From the NCBI GenBank assembly GCA_002890675.1, contig PEFW01000008.1, positions 1-64,000 on the forward strand: DNA of 64,000 bases, written 5' to 3'. Of this stretch, positions 47,050 through 54,881 are shown piece after piece; the first letter of the stretch is position 1; each line of letters begins with the position of its first letter. Origin of the DNA: Candidatus Methylaffinis lahnbergensis. GTDB lineage: Bacteria; Pseudomonadota; Alphaproteobacteria; Rhizobiales; Beijerinckiaceae. A program made the translations under genes and the position numbers. The notes below the pieces were generated by a model. It was not told where the DNA came from. It saw only the letters and a list, made by a program, of their open reading frames with translations, and did no database searches.

Positions 47050-47802
47050 ATGCTGGTCTTGCTCACACGCGCTCTCGACGAATCGAAGCGAACGGCGGCA
47101 CGACTCGCGTGCGACGGGCATGACGCGGTGCTATCTCCCGTTCTCGACATGGTGCCGACCGGAGCAATATGGCCCGCGGGCGTTATCGATGGCGTGATCG
47201 CGACGAGCGCGCGCGCCTTCGAATTATTATCCGCCGCGCCGGACTGGCCTCTGCCCGAGGCGCGCCGCCTCTTGCCTTTGCTCCTGGTCGGCGAGCGGAC
47301 GGGGGAAGCCGCGCGCGAGCGGGGTTTTGACGGCCCGCCACTGATTGGCCCAGACGTCAAGGCTCTCGCGCGGGAAATCGCTGCACGCTTCCCTACCCCC
47401 TGCCGTTTCGTCTATCTTGCCGGACGCGACCGCAAACCGGACCTCGAGGACAGCCTCGCCGAAATTGGTCATGCCATCGAGCCGATCGAAGTCTATGCGG
47501 CGCAACCCGCCGAATCCTTGACCGAGGCGGCCTTGGCGTTCGCCCGCACCGGCGAAATCGGCGTGGTTTTGCACTATTCACGGCGAAGCGCGGACATCTT
47601 TCTCGGCCTCGCCCGCAACGCCAGTCTGGGCTTGTCCCGGATAAACCATGTCTGCATCTCGCACGATGCCGCGGCGCCGCTGCTAGCTGCGGGCATCCAT
47701 GAAGTACTCATTGCCAAAACTCCGGACGAGCAGGCGATGTTCGCCATTGTCAATGCCTTGGCTGCATTGCCAAAAACGCCGCTCGGGCAAGATATGAGAT
47801 AA
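47050..47802 (+). CDS. hemD: uroporphyrinogen-III synthase
   Basis: Cyclises hydroxymethylbilane in haem synthesis. The 250-aa protein shows the weakly conserved HemD pattern: LLTRALDESKRTAARLACDG, VIDGVIATSARAFELL, LVGERTGEAARERGF, VYLAGRDRKPDLEDSL, then IEVYAAQPAESL and LHYSRRSADIFL. ATG 47050 is used; the open frame upstream enters IS110 debris. hemC, its frequent neighbour, is not in this window. Confidence 0.8.
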   Translation: MLVLLTRALDESKRTAARLACDGHDAVLSPVLDMVPTGAIWPAGVIDGVIATSARAFELLSAAPDWPLPEARRLLPLLLVGERTGEAARERGFDGPPLIGPDVKALAREIAARFPTPCRFVYLAGRDRKPDLEDSLAEIGHAIEPIEVYAAQPAESLTEAALAFARTGEIGVVLHYSRRSADIFLGLARNASLGLSRINHVCISHDAAAPLLAAGIHEVLIAKTPDEQAMFAIVNALAALPKTPLGQDMR

Positions 47803-47856
47803 GATCTTGATGAGGGAGGGCTTGAATAGAAGATCGCTTCGGACCATCATTCCCGC

Positions 47857-49056
47857 ATGATCTTCAAGCAAGGCATTCTCGCCGCCCTTCTCTGTGTTGC
47901 GCTCGCGGCATTCTTCCTCCCAGCGAAGGCGGCCTCCAATATAGAGGTTAGGGCAGGCTTCATTCGCGCGCCACACATGCGAGAGATGCTCTCGATTCTC
48001 GATATTCCAGCCGCCGACGATGGCCTTGCCGGCGCCACGCTCGCCGCCGAGGATAATAACACAACGGGCGGGTTTCTCGGTCAGACCTTTGCGATCGATG
48101 ACGTCCTTCTGCGGCCGGGCGATGATCCGGCCGCCGCGCTAAGCGGCCTTATTCAACGAGGCGTTTCTCTTGTTCTCGCCGATCTCCCGGCGGCCGCGCT
48201 CCTCGCGCTCAGCGACTCGGCCAAGGGCAAGGGGGTGCTCATTTTCAATACCGGCGCGCCGGAAGATTCGCTGCGGGAGGAAAATTGCCGCGCCAATGTC
48301 TTAAACATTGCGCCTTCTTATTCCATGCTTGCCGACGGCCTAGCCCAATATCTTGTCTGGAAGCAATGGAAGCGCTGGTTCTTGATCAAGGGCTCTCATC
48401 CAGAAGACGTGCTTTACGCCGGGGCGCTGCGCCACGCCGCGAAAAAATTCGGCGCAAAAATCGTCGAGGAGCGGACTTACGAGGATACCGGCGGCGGCCG
48501 CCGTTCGGATTCCGGAAGCGTGCAGACGCAAAGGCTTATTCCGGTGGCGACCCAAAACGCGCCGGCCTATGATGTCCTCGTCGCCGCCGACGAAAGCGAG
48601 GTCTTTGCAAGCTATCTTCCCTTCCGCACATGGGATCCGCGTCCGGTCGCGGGCTCGGCCGGGCTCAGGCCAACGAGCTGGGACGGAAGCCATGAACAAT
48701 GGGGCGCGATTCAATTGCAAAATCGCTTCATGAAGCTCGCCTCGCGGCGTATGAACGCGCGCGACAACAACGCTTGGGTGGCGATGCGCATGATTGGCGA
48801 GGCGACCTCACGTACCGGATCGAGCGATCCAAAGGTCATTCGCGATTATCTGACCGGACCGGATTTCGCCATTGCCGCGTTCAAGGGCCAAAAACAGACC
48901 CTGCGCCACTGGAACCAGCAATTGCGCCAGCCTATTCTGCTCGGCGATGGCCGGATGATCGTTTCGGTCTCGCCGCAGGAAGGTTTTCTGCATCAAACAT
49001 CGGAGCTCGATACGCTAGGCTTCGACGAACCGGAAACGAAATGCCATTTGCAATGA
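47857..49056 (+). CDS. periplasmic substrate-binding protein, PQQ-alcohol-dehydrogenase-associated ABC type
   Basis: 399 aa with a signal peptide (GILAALLCVALAAFFLPAKA). The body is a branched-chain-amino-acid-type binding fold: VRAGFIRAPHMREMLSILDI, a central IFNTGAPEDSLREENCRANV and NIAPSYSMLADGLAQYLVWK. Its neighbours (YVTN propeller, ATPase, ABC-2 permease) place it in the set that usually accompanies PQQ-dependent alcohol dehydrogenases. The ligand is unknown. The stop overlaps the next gene. Confidence 0.85.
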   Translation: MIFKQGILAALLCVALAAFFLPAKAASNIEVRAGFIRAPHMREMLSILDIPAADDGLAGATLAAEDNNTTGGFLGQTFAIDDVLLRPGDDPAAALSGLIQRGVSLVLADLPAAALLALSDSAKGKGVLIFNTGAPEDSLREENCRANVLNIAPSYSMLADGLAQYLVWKQWKRWFLIKGSHPEDVLYAGALRHAAKKFGAKIVEERTYEDTGGGRRSDSGSVQTQRLIPVATQNAPAYDVLVAADESEVFASYLPFRTWDPRPVAGSAGLRPTSWDGSHEQWGAIQLQNRFMKLASRRMNARDNNAWVAMRMIGEATSRTGSSDPKVIRDYLTGPDFAIAAFKGQKQTLRHWNQQLRQPILLGDGRMIVSVSPQEGFLHQTSELDTLGFDEPETKCHLQ

Positions 49057-50054
49057 GCCGTCGCGAGAGATCGAAGGTGAGCCCACTTGCCAGCACTGTC
49101 CTCGCGCTCAATGCACTTGCTTTCGGCATGGCCTCTCCGGCCGGGGCGTTCACCGCCTATGTCTCGAATGAAAAAGGCAATTCCATCACCATTATCGACA
49201 CCGACAAAATGGAGGTCACAAAGACCGTGCAGGTCGGCCATCGTCCACGCGGGATCGCCTTGAACAAGGACGGCAGTGAACTCTTCATCTGCGCTGGCGA
49301 CGACGATTTGATCCAAATTCTAGACACCAAGAAACTCTCGATCACTGGCACTTTGCCGTCGGGTGCCGACCCCGAGCTTTTGATCCTGAGCCCCGACGGC
49401 AAACTCCTTTATATCTCGAACGAGAACGACAATCTGGTGACCGCGATCGACGTCGCGACACGCAAGATCGTCGCGGAAATTCCGGTCGGCGTTGAACCAG
49501 AAGGAATGGAGCTTAGCCCCGATGGCAAAGTGCTCGTCAATACGTCGGAAACGACGAACATGGCGCATCTGATCGACACGGAAACGCACAAGATTTTCGC
49601 CAATGTCCTCGTCGATGCCAGGCCGCGCGCCGCCCAATATACGCCGGACGGTTCGGAATTGTGGGTCTCTTCCGAAGTCGGCGGCACCGTCAGCGTGATC
49701 GACGCCGCCAATCCCAAAATCAAGCAGAAGATCGCCTTCGAGGTCCCCGGGCTCTCGAAGGAAGCGATCCAGCCGGTCGGGATGAGGTTCACCCAGGATG
49801 GCAAGAAGGCGTTCGTGGCGCTTGGTCCGGCGAACCGCGTCGCCGTCATCGACACCGCGACCAAAAAGGTCGAGAAATATCTGCTCGTCGGCCAGCGGGT
49901 CTGGCAATTGGCATTGACCCCTGACGGCAAATTTCTTTACACAACCAACGGAGTTTCGAACGACGTCTCGGTCATCGACGTGGCCAGCCTCAAGGTGCTT
50001 AAGTCAATCACGGCCGGTTCGTTTCCCTGGGGCGTGGCGATTGCGCGCCAATGA
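49041..50054 (+). CDS. exported YVTN-type beta-propeller protein, PQQ-associated
   Basis: 337 aa from ATG 49041 (GGAAACGAA upstream); ATG 49053 is an alternative. After a signal peptide (SPLASTVLALNALAFGMASPAGA) come about seven propeller blades, each with a motif like AYVSNEKGNSITIIDTDKME, LYISNENDNLVTAIDVATRK and LYTTNGVSNDVSVIDVASLK. Probably periplasmic. Such repeats proteins accompany PQQ dehydrogenases and ABC modules in methylotrophs and pseudomonads; a redox or scaffold role is unproven. Confidence 0.88.
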   Translation: MPFAMSRRERSKVSPLASTVLALNALAFGMASPAGAFTAYVSNEKGNSITIIDTDKMEVTKTVQVGHRPRGIALNKDGSELFICAGDDDLIQILDTKKLSITGTLPSGADPELLILSPDGKLLYISNENDNLVTAIDVATRKIVAEIPVGVEPEGMELSPDGKVLVNTSETTNMAHLIDTETHKIFANVLVDARPRAAQYTPDGSELWVSSEVGGTVSVIDAANPKIKQKIAFEVPGLSKEAIQPVGMRFTQDGKKAFVALGPANRVAVIDTATKKVEKYLLVGQRVWQLALTPDGKFLYTTNGVSNDVSVIDVASLKVLKSITAGSFPWGVAIARQ

Positions 50055-50851
50055 GTTTTCCCGCGCCGGATCTAGCAGCCGCGAACGGCCAAGGGGAGGC
50101 AAACTCCGCCGCGCTGGAAGTCGCCGGGGTGAGCCACAGCTACGGCAAGCGCAAGGCATTGGATAATGTCGGCTTCAGCGTCGCCCAGGGGAGTTTCAGC
50201 GTCCTTCTTGGCCTCAACGGCGCCGGCAAAAGCACGTTATTTTGCTTGATAACCCGTTTGTTCGCGACACAAACAGGCACCATACGAATTTTTGGCTTTG
50301 ATGTGAACCGTGCCCCTTGCGAAGCGCTGCGCAGGCTTGGCGTCGTATTTCAAGCGCGGACGCTCGATCTCGATCTGACCATTATGCAAAACCTTTCCTA
50401 CCACGCGGCGCTGCACGGGATTTCCGGGCATCAGACAAAGTCGCGCGCGGGTTTTGCGTTGGAAACGGTCGCGATGGCCGGGCGCGCGCATGACAAAGCG
50501 CGCGACATTTCCGGCGGCCAAATGCGCCGGGTGGAAATCGCCCGCGCGCTGCTGCATCGCCCGCGCATGCTGCTGCTTGACGAGCCGACTGCCGGCCTCG
50601 ATATCAAGGCCCGCGCGGACATCCTTAAGCATGTGCGAGGCCTTGTCGCGCGGCAGAGCATTGGCGTGCTTTGGGCAACGCATCTGATCGACGAGATCGA
50701 GCAAGGCGACGATATCATTGTCCTGCACGAGGGCAAGATTCTCGATCGCGGCAATGCCTCCGAAATCGCCGCCCGCGCGGGCGCGCCGAGCATCGGCCCC
50801 GCTTTCAACGCATTGACCGGCGCCGCCGGTTTCGAAGGGGAGCCAAAATGA
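50051..50851 (+). CDS. ABC transporter ATP-binding protein, PQQ-alcohol-dehydrogenase-associated
   Basis: 266 aa. Walker A LLGLNGAGKSTLF (about 57-69), Q-loop VVFQARTLDLDLT, signature ISGGQMRRVEIARALL, Walker B RMLLLDEPTAGLD and H-loop WATHLIDE. It resembles ATPases of ABC-2 exporters. Its start overlaps the propeller gene (ATGA) and its stop overlaps the permease gene (ATGA), so the cluster is translationally coupled. Confidence 0.92.
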   Translation: MSFPAPDLAAANGQGEANSAALEVAGVSHSYGKRKALDNVGFSVAQGSFSVLLGLNGAGKSTLFCLITRLFATQTGTIRIFGFDVNRAPCEALRRLGVVFQARTLDLDLTIMQNLSYHAALHGISGHQTKSRAGFALETVAMAGRAHDKARDISGGQMRRVEIARALLHRPRMLLLDEPTAGLDIKARADILKHVRGLVARQSIGVLWATHLIDEIEQGDDIIVLHEGKILDRGNASEIAARAGAPSIGPAFNALTGAAGFEGEPK

Positions 50852-51696
50852 GCGGATCGTCCGCCTTTTCCACTCCCGGCGCCCAGGGCCTCGGTCTCGC
50901 CCAATATGCGATTTGCCTGAAAGGAATCGTCTGGCGCGAGGCCTTGCGGTTTTGGCACCAGCGGGAACGCTTTGTCTCGGCGCTGGTGCGCCCACTCGTG
51001 TGGCTATTCATCTTTGCGGCGGGTTTCCGTTCCGTGCTGGGCGTATCAATCATTCCGCCCTATGACACCTATGTACTCTACGAGATCTATATCACGCCGG
51101 GCCTCATCGCGATGATCGCGCTTTTCAGCGGCATGCAATCCTCGCTCTCGATGGTCTACGATCGCGAAATGGGAAACATGCGCACGCTGCTCGTGAGCCC
51201 GTTCCCGCGCTGGTTTCTTTTGACCTCCAAGCTCGCCGCCGGCACCGCCGTGTCGCTTGCCCAAGTCTATGCGTTTCTTCTCGTCGCTTATTTCTGGGAG
51301 ATCGAGCCGCCTTCGCCTTGGGGCTATCTGACCGTGCTTCCGGCTCTCGTTCTTTCAGGCCTCATGCTGGGCGCGCTCGGCATGCTCTTGTCGTCGCTGA
51401 TCAAGCAACTGGAAAATTTTGCAGGCGTCATGAACTTCGTCATTTTCCCGATGTTTTTCGCGTCGTCGGCGCTCTATCCTTTGTGGCGGGTCAAGGAGGG
51501 CAGCCCGTGGCTAGCCTACATCTGCGAACTCAATCCGTTCACCCATGCGGTCGAGCTGATCCGCTTCGCCTTATACGAAAAAATAAATTTCCTCTCTTTG
51601 GCGGTGGTGCTTGGGGCGGCAATCGTCTTTCTCGGCGCGGCGATCGCCGCCTACGATCCCTCGCGCGGGATGCTCAAGCGGCGCGAAGGACCATAG
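50848..51696 (+). CDS. ABC-2-type permease, PQQ-alcohol-dehydrogenase-associated (PedC-like)
   Basis: 282 aa with about six membrane helices and the ABC-2 layout: WREALRFWHQRERFVSALVR, ITPGLIAMIALFSGMQSSLS, MGNMRTLLVSPFPRWFLL, and NPFTHAVELIRFALYEK near the last helix. ABC-2 permeases usually export. It forms a transporter with the preceding ATPase. The nearest described family is the permease of the phenylethanol/alcohol-dehydrogenase (ped) clusters. Confidence 0.9.
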   Translation: MSGSSAFSTPGAQGLGLAQYAICLKGIVWREALRFWHQRERFVSALVRPLVWLFIFAAGFRSVLGVSIIPPYDTYVLYEIYITPGLIAMIALFSGMQSSLSMVYDREMGNMRTLLVSPFPRWFLLTSKLAAGTAVSLAQVYAFLLVAYFWEIEPPSPWGYLTVLPALVLSGLMLGALGMLLSSLIKQLENFAGVMNFVIFPMFFASSALYPLWRVKEGSPWLAYICELNPFTHAVELIRFALYEKINFLSLAVVLGAAIVFLGAAIAAYDPSRGMLKRREGP

Positions 51697-51707
51697 GTTG
51701 ACGGAAC

Positions 51708-52103
51708 TTATTTTTTCTTGCCGTCGGAATCGAACTGAGCGAGATAGGCGACAAGATTATCCCGGTCGCCTTCTTTTGGCAGCCCGGCGAAAATCATTTT
51801 CGTGCCGGGAATCTTGGCTTTCGGGCTGAGGAGATACTCCTTGAGAGTCGCCTCGTCCCAGGTGATCCCGGAGTTTTTGTCCGCATCGGAATAATTATAA
51901 TTCGGCACGGAGCCGTTCTTGCGCCCGATCAGCCCGTTCAACTCGGGTCCGACGAAGTTCTTGGCGCCTTCGCCGATCTGATGGCAGACCTTGCACTTTT
52001 GCGTGAAGATCGTTTCGCCCGCGGCGGCATCCCCGGCCAATGCTCCCGCGGCGGAACCGGCCCAAGCGGCCGCGGCGACAAGGCAGACATATTTACGCTT
52101 CAT
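51708..52103 (-). CDS. class I c-type cytochrome
   Basis: 131 aa with a signal peptide cleaved after GALAG and a single haem site CKVCH (37-41). The body GEGAKNFVGPELNGLIGRKN and IPGTKMIFAGLPKEGDRDNL carries the axial methionine, as in mitochondrial-type/c2 cytochromes. ATG 52103 is used. It is convergent with the ABC cluster and divergent from the NitT-type binding protein. In this context it could accept electrons from a periplasmic quinoprotein dehydrogenase, an inference from neighbours only. Confidence 0.9.
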   Translation of the reverse strand: MKRKYVCLVAAAAWAGSAAGALAGDAAAGETIFTQKCKVCHQIGEGAKNFVGPELNGLIGRKNGSVPNYNYSDADKNSGITWDEATLKEYLLSPKAKIPGTKMIFAGLPKEGDRDNLVAYLAQFDSDGKKK

Positions 52104-52210
52104 ATCCGGTTTCCTTCCCTTTGAGTGCGAGGGGCATTCGATCGCGGTCTCGCCCATGGCTCGCTCCCATGGCCAGCGCACCATCCTCAATTTGGCTCGC
52201 GCAGCAAAAC

Positions 52211-53317
52211 ATGTATCCTGAAACGATGGCAAATGACAACCCGGCCTTGGCAGGAAGCCTTTCGCCGCGCCGCGGCTCGGGGTTTTCGAGCCTCGAGGCG
52301 GCGCGCGCCGGCTGCTGGCGCGCCCTCCATTGCCGTCTTGGCCGGGCGGCGTTTTGCGTTGTGCTGGCGGTCCTGTTCACTTGCGAAGCCGAGGCCGCCA
52401 CAAAAATCCGTCTCGGGGTGCAAAAAACCGGAACGTTCGCCTTTGAACTTGCGATCATCAGCGAGCGTAGGCTCGACAGGAAAGCCGATGTCGACATCGA
52501 GGTGACCGAACTCGCCTCGCCCGAAGCCGCGAAGATCGCCTTGATGGGGGGGGCGGCCGACATGATCCTCGGCGATTGGCTGTGGGTTGCGCGGCAAAGA
52601 AATCTTGGCCGCCTGCTTGTCTTCGCGCCCTATTCGACCGCGCTCGGAGCGGTCATGGTTCCGGCGGCCTCACCCATCGAGGATCTCGCCGGCTTGAAAG
52701 GCAAAAAAATCGCGGTCGCGGGCGGTCCCTTGGACAAGAGCTGGCTATTGTTCCAGGCGCTCGCGCGAGAGTCGGATCTGGATATCGCGTCGCAGGCGGA
52801 CATTATTTATGGCGCGCCGACTCTGCTCTATCAGAAGGCCGCGAATGGCGAGGCCGATGCCACCTTGAACTATTGGAATTTTTGCGTGGCGCTCGAATCG
52901 CACGGGTTCCGGCGGCTTATCGGCATGGACGAGGTGGAACGGCGCCTTGGCGCCAAGGGACCGGTCGCCATGGTCGGCTACGTCTTCGGCGAAGAGTTCG
53001 CGCGAACCCATGCGGCTGCCCTCTCGCGGTTTTTCAAGATCGCGGTCGAAGCCAAGGACATTCTCGCCCATTCCGAGGCGGATTGGGTGAAGATCGCGCA
53101 GCGGATCGGGATCGCGGGGGAAGCAGAGCTCGCCCTGTACCGGCAAACCTATATAGAGGGCATCCCGCGCCGCCCGGTCGCCGAGGAAGCGGCCGACGCG
53201 CGCGCGCTTTATCGCATCCTCGCAAAAATCGGAGGCCCGGACCTTGCCGGCATCACAACGGAACTCGACGAAGGAACTTTCTACCAAAACACTGAAATGG
53301 CGCCCCAAGAACACTAA
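52211..53317 (+). CDS. NitT/TauT-type ABC substrate-binding protein
   Basis: 368 aa. The N-terminal 60 residues include a long leader with a hydrophobic core (AAFCVVLAVLFTCEAEA). The mature part starts TKIRLGVQKTGTFAFELAII and has EVTELASPEAAKIALMGGAA, ADMILGDWLWVARQRNLG, then LKGKKIAVAGGPLDKSW, typical of the NMT1/SsuA-type fold. The ligand is unknown. Start at ATG 52211 or 52226 is not decided. The 3' end overlaps the permease frame. Confidence 0.85.
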   Translation: MYPETMANDNPALAGSLSPRRGSGFSSLEAARAGCWRALHCRLGRAAFCVVLAVLFTCEAEAATKIRLGVQKTGTFAFELAIISERRLDRKADVDIEVTELASPEAAKIALMGGAADMILGDWLWVARQRNLGRLLVFAPYSTALGAVMVPAASPIEDLAGLKGKKIAVAGGPLDKSWLLFQALARESDLDIASQADIIYGAPTLLYQKAANGEADATLNYWNFCVALESHGFRRLIGMDEVERRLGAKGPVAMVGYVFGEEFARTHAAALSRFFKIAVEAKDILAHSEADWVKIAQRIGIAGEAELALYRQTYIEGIPRRPVAEEAADARALYRILAKIGGPDLAGITTELDEGTFYQNTEMAPQEH

Positions 53318-54065
53318 TGGCCTGCTTTTCAGACTTGCGCCGCTGTTCTTGCTCGTTCTCTTGTGGCAATTGGGCTCGCGTATCGCCGCGACCGGCACGC
53401 TGCCCGCGCCGCTTGCGGTCCTATCGGTTGTTGGCGCCGAGGCGCGGACAGGCGTGCTTTTCGTCAACCTTGCGATCACGCTTGCCAGAGTCGCTGCGTC
53501 TTTTGTGCTGGCGATGGTTTTGGGAACGGCGCTCGGCGTGGCCATGGGCCGCAACAAGACGGTCGACCGCCTGTGCGATCCCTTGCTTATCGTGCTCTTG
53601 AACCTGCCGGCGCTTGTCGTCATCGTGCTCGCCTACATCTGGGTTGGGTTGAACGAGGCCGCGGCGATCGCGGCCGTGGTTCTGAATAAATTGCCAAACA
53701 CGGCGGTGACGCTGCGCGAAGGCACCCGCGCGCTCGACAAGAACCTCGATGAGATGGCGCGCGTATTTAGCCTGCCATTCGGCACGAAGGTGAGACATGT
53801 TGTCTTGCCGCAGCTCGCGCCCTATTTCGCGGCGGCGATGCGCTCCGGTCTGTCGCTGGTTTGGAAGATCGTCCTCGTTGTCGAATTGCTCGGCCGCTCG
53901 AACGGCGTCGGCTTCGAGATCGGCATCGCGTTTCAACTCTTCGACGTAACGCGGCTCCTCGCCTATGCGCTTCCGTTTGTTGGTCTCATGCTGGTAATTG
54001 AAACTTTGATTGTGCAGCCCGTCGAACAACATGTCTCGCGCTGGCGTCCGCCGCATGGAGCTTAA
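53244..54065 (+). CDS. NitT/TauT-type ABC permease
   Basis: 273 aa with about six helices and the EAA-type loop DKNLDEMARVFSLPFGTKVR (about 168-187). FRLAPLFLLVLLWQLGSRIA forms the first helix. TTG 53244 is the only usual start in frame before it and overlaps the binding-protein gene by 74 nt; the true start may be a rare codon near 53310. It couples to the following ATPase (11-nt overlap). Confidence 0.85.
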   Translation: MPASQRNSTKELSTKTLKWRPKNTNGLLFRLAPLFLLVLLWQLGSRIAATGTLPAPLAVLSVVGAEARTGVLFVNLAITLARVAASFVLAMVLGTALGVAMGRNKTVDRLCDPLLIVLLNLPALVVIVLAYIWVGLNEAAAIAAVVLNKLPNTAVTLREGTRALDKNLDEMARVFSLPFGTKVRHVVLPQLAPYFAAAMRSGLSLVWKIVLVVELLGRSNGVGFEIGIAFQLFDVTRLLAYALPFVGLMLVIETLIVQPVEQHVSRWRPPHGA

Positions 54066-54765
54066 AATTTCCATTGCGCGGAAGGCGCTCCGGAATGCTT
54101 CGGGGCAAACGCGTGTGGTTCTGCATGATGTGGTCTTCAGTTTGCGGCAGGGAGAAATCTGCGCCCTGCTGGGGCCGTCCGGCTGCGGCAAGACAACGCT
54201 TTTGCGAATCATATCGGGGCTCGACTCCGATTTCGAGGGCCGCGTCCTCTTGCCTTCGCCGCATAAGATCGGCATGGTTTTTCAGGAACCCCGGCTATTG
54301 CCGTGGCGTAGCGTCGCGGAAAACCTGCGCCTTGTTGGAGCATCAAGCGAGAACGATCTCGCCGATATCGCCGCAGCACTTCATCTTTCAAAGCATCTCG
54401 ATCATTTTCCAGGCGAATTGTCGCTCGGTCTCGCTCGGCGTGTCGCTATCGCACGGGCATTCGCGGTCAAGCCTGATCTTCTCCTCCTCGACGAGCCTTT
54501 TGTCTCGCTCGATGCCGCCCTCGCGGCGTGCCTGGGCAGGGAACTCCTGGCGCTCGTCCTGAAGCGCAAGGCGACCACCCTCATCGTCACCCATGATGTC
54601 GATGAGGCGATCTCGCTCGCCGGCCGGGTCATCATCTTGTCAGCGGCGCCGGGACGCCTCATCGCCGACCTGACCATCGAGACACCGCGCGGCGCGCTGA
54701 CGGCCGCGCGCGCCGCAAAAATGAAAGACGCCATCTTGTCGGCCATGGCAAACCCTTCTTCGTGA
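54055..54765 (+). CDS. NitT/TauT-type ABC ATP-binding protein
   Basis: 236 aa. Walker A LLGPSGCGKTTLLRI (about 37-51), Q-loop MVFQEPRLLPWRS, Walker B LLLLDEPFVSLD, and H-loop IVTHDVDEA. The signature region reads ELSLGLARRVAIARAF, so the usual LSGG(Q/M) is altered to LSLG, the second glycine position being retained. Together with the preceding two genes it makes a complete importer whose substrate cannot be read from sequence. ATG 54055 overlaps the permease end. Confidence 0.9.
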   Translation: MELKISIARKALRNASGQTRVVLHDVVFSLRQGEICALLGPSGCGKTTLLRIISGLDSDFEGRVLLPSPHKIGMVFQEPRLLPWRSVAENLRLVGASSENDLADIAAALHLSKHLDHFPGELSLGLARRVAIARAFAVKPDLLLLDEPFVSLDAALAACLGRELLALVLKRKATTLIVTHDVDEAISLAGRVIILSAAPGRLIADLTIETPRGALTAARAAKMKDAILSAMANPSS

Positions 54766-54881
54766 GCGGCGCCGCCGTAGGCGGCCGCGCCAATCCCGGA
54801 ATGTTTGCTGGAAAGCTTGGCCGGGATCGGATACGACATGTTCGCGAGGACTTTTGCAACGTGGACGCCGTGAACGCGGAA

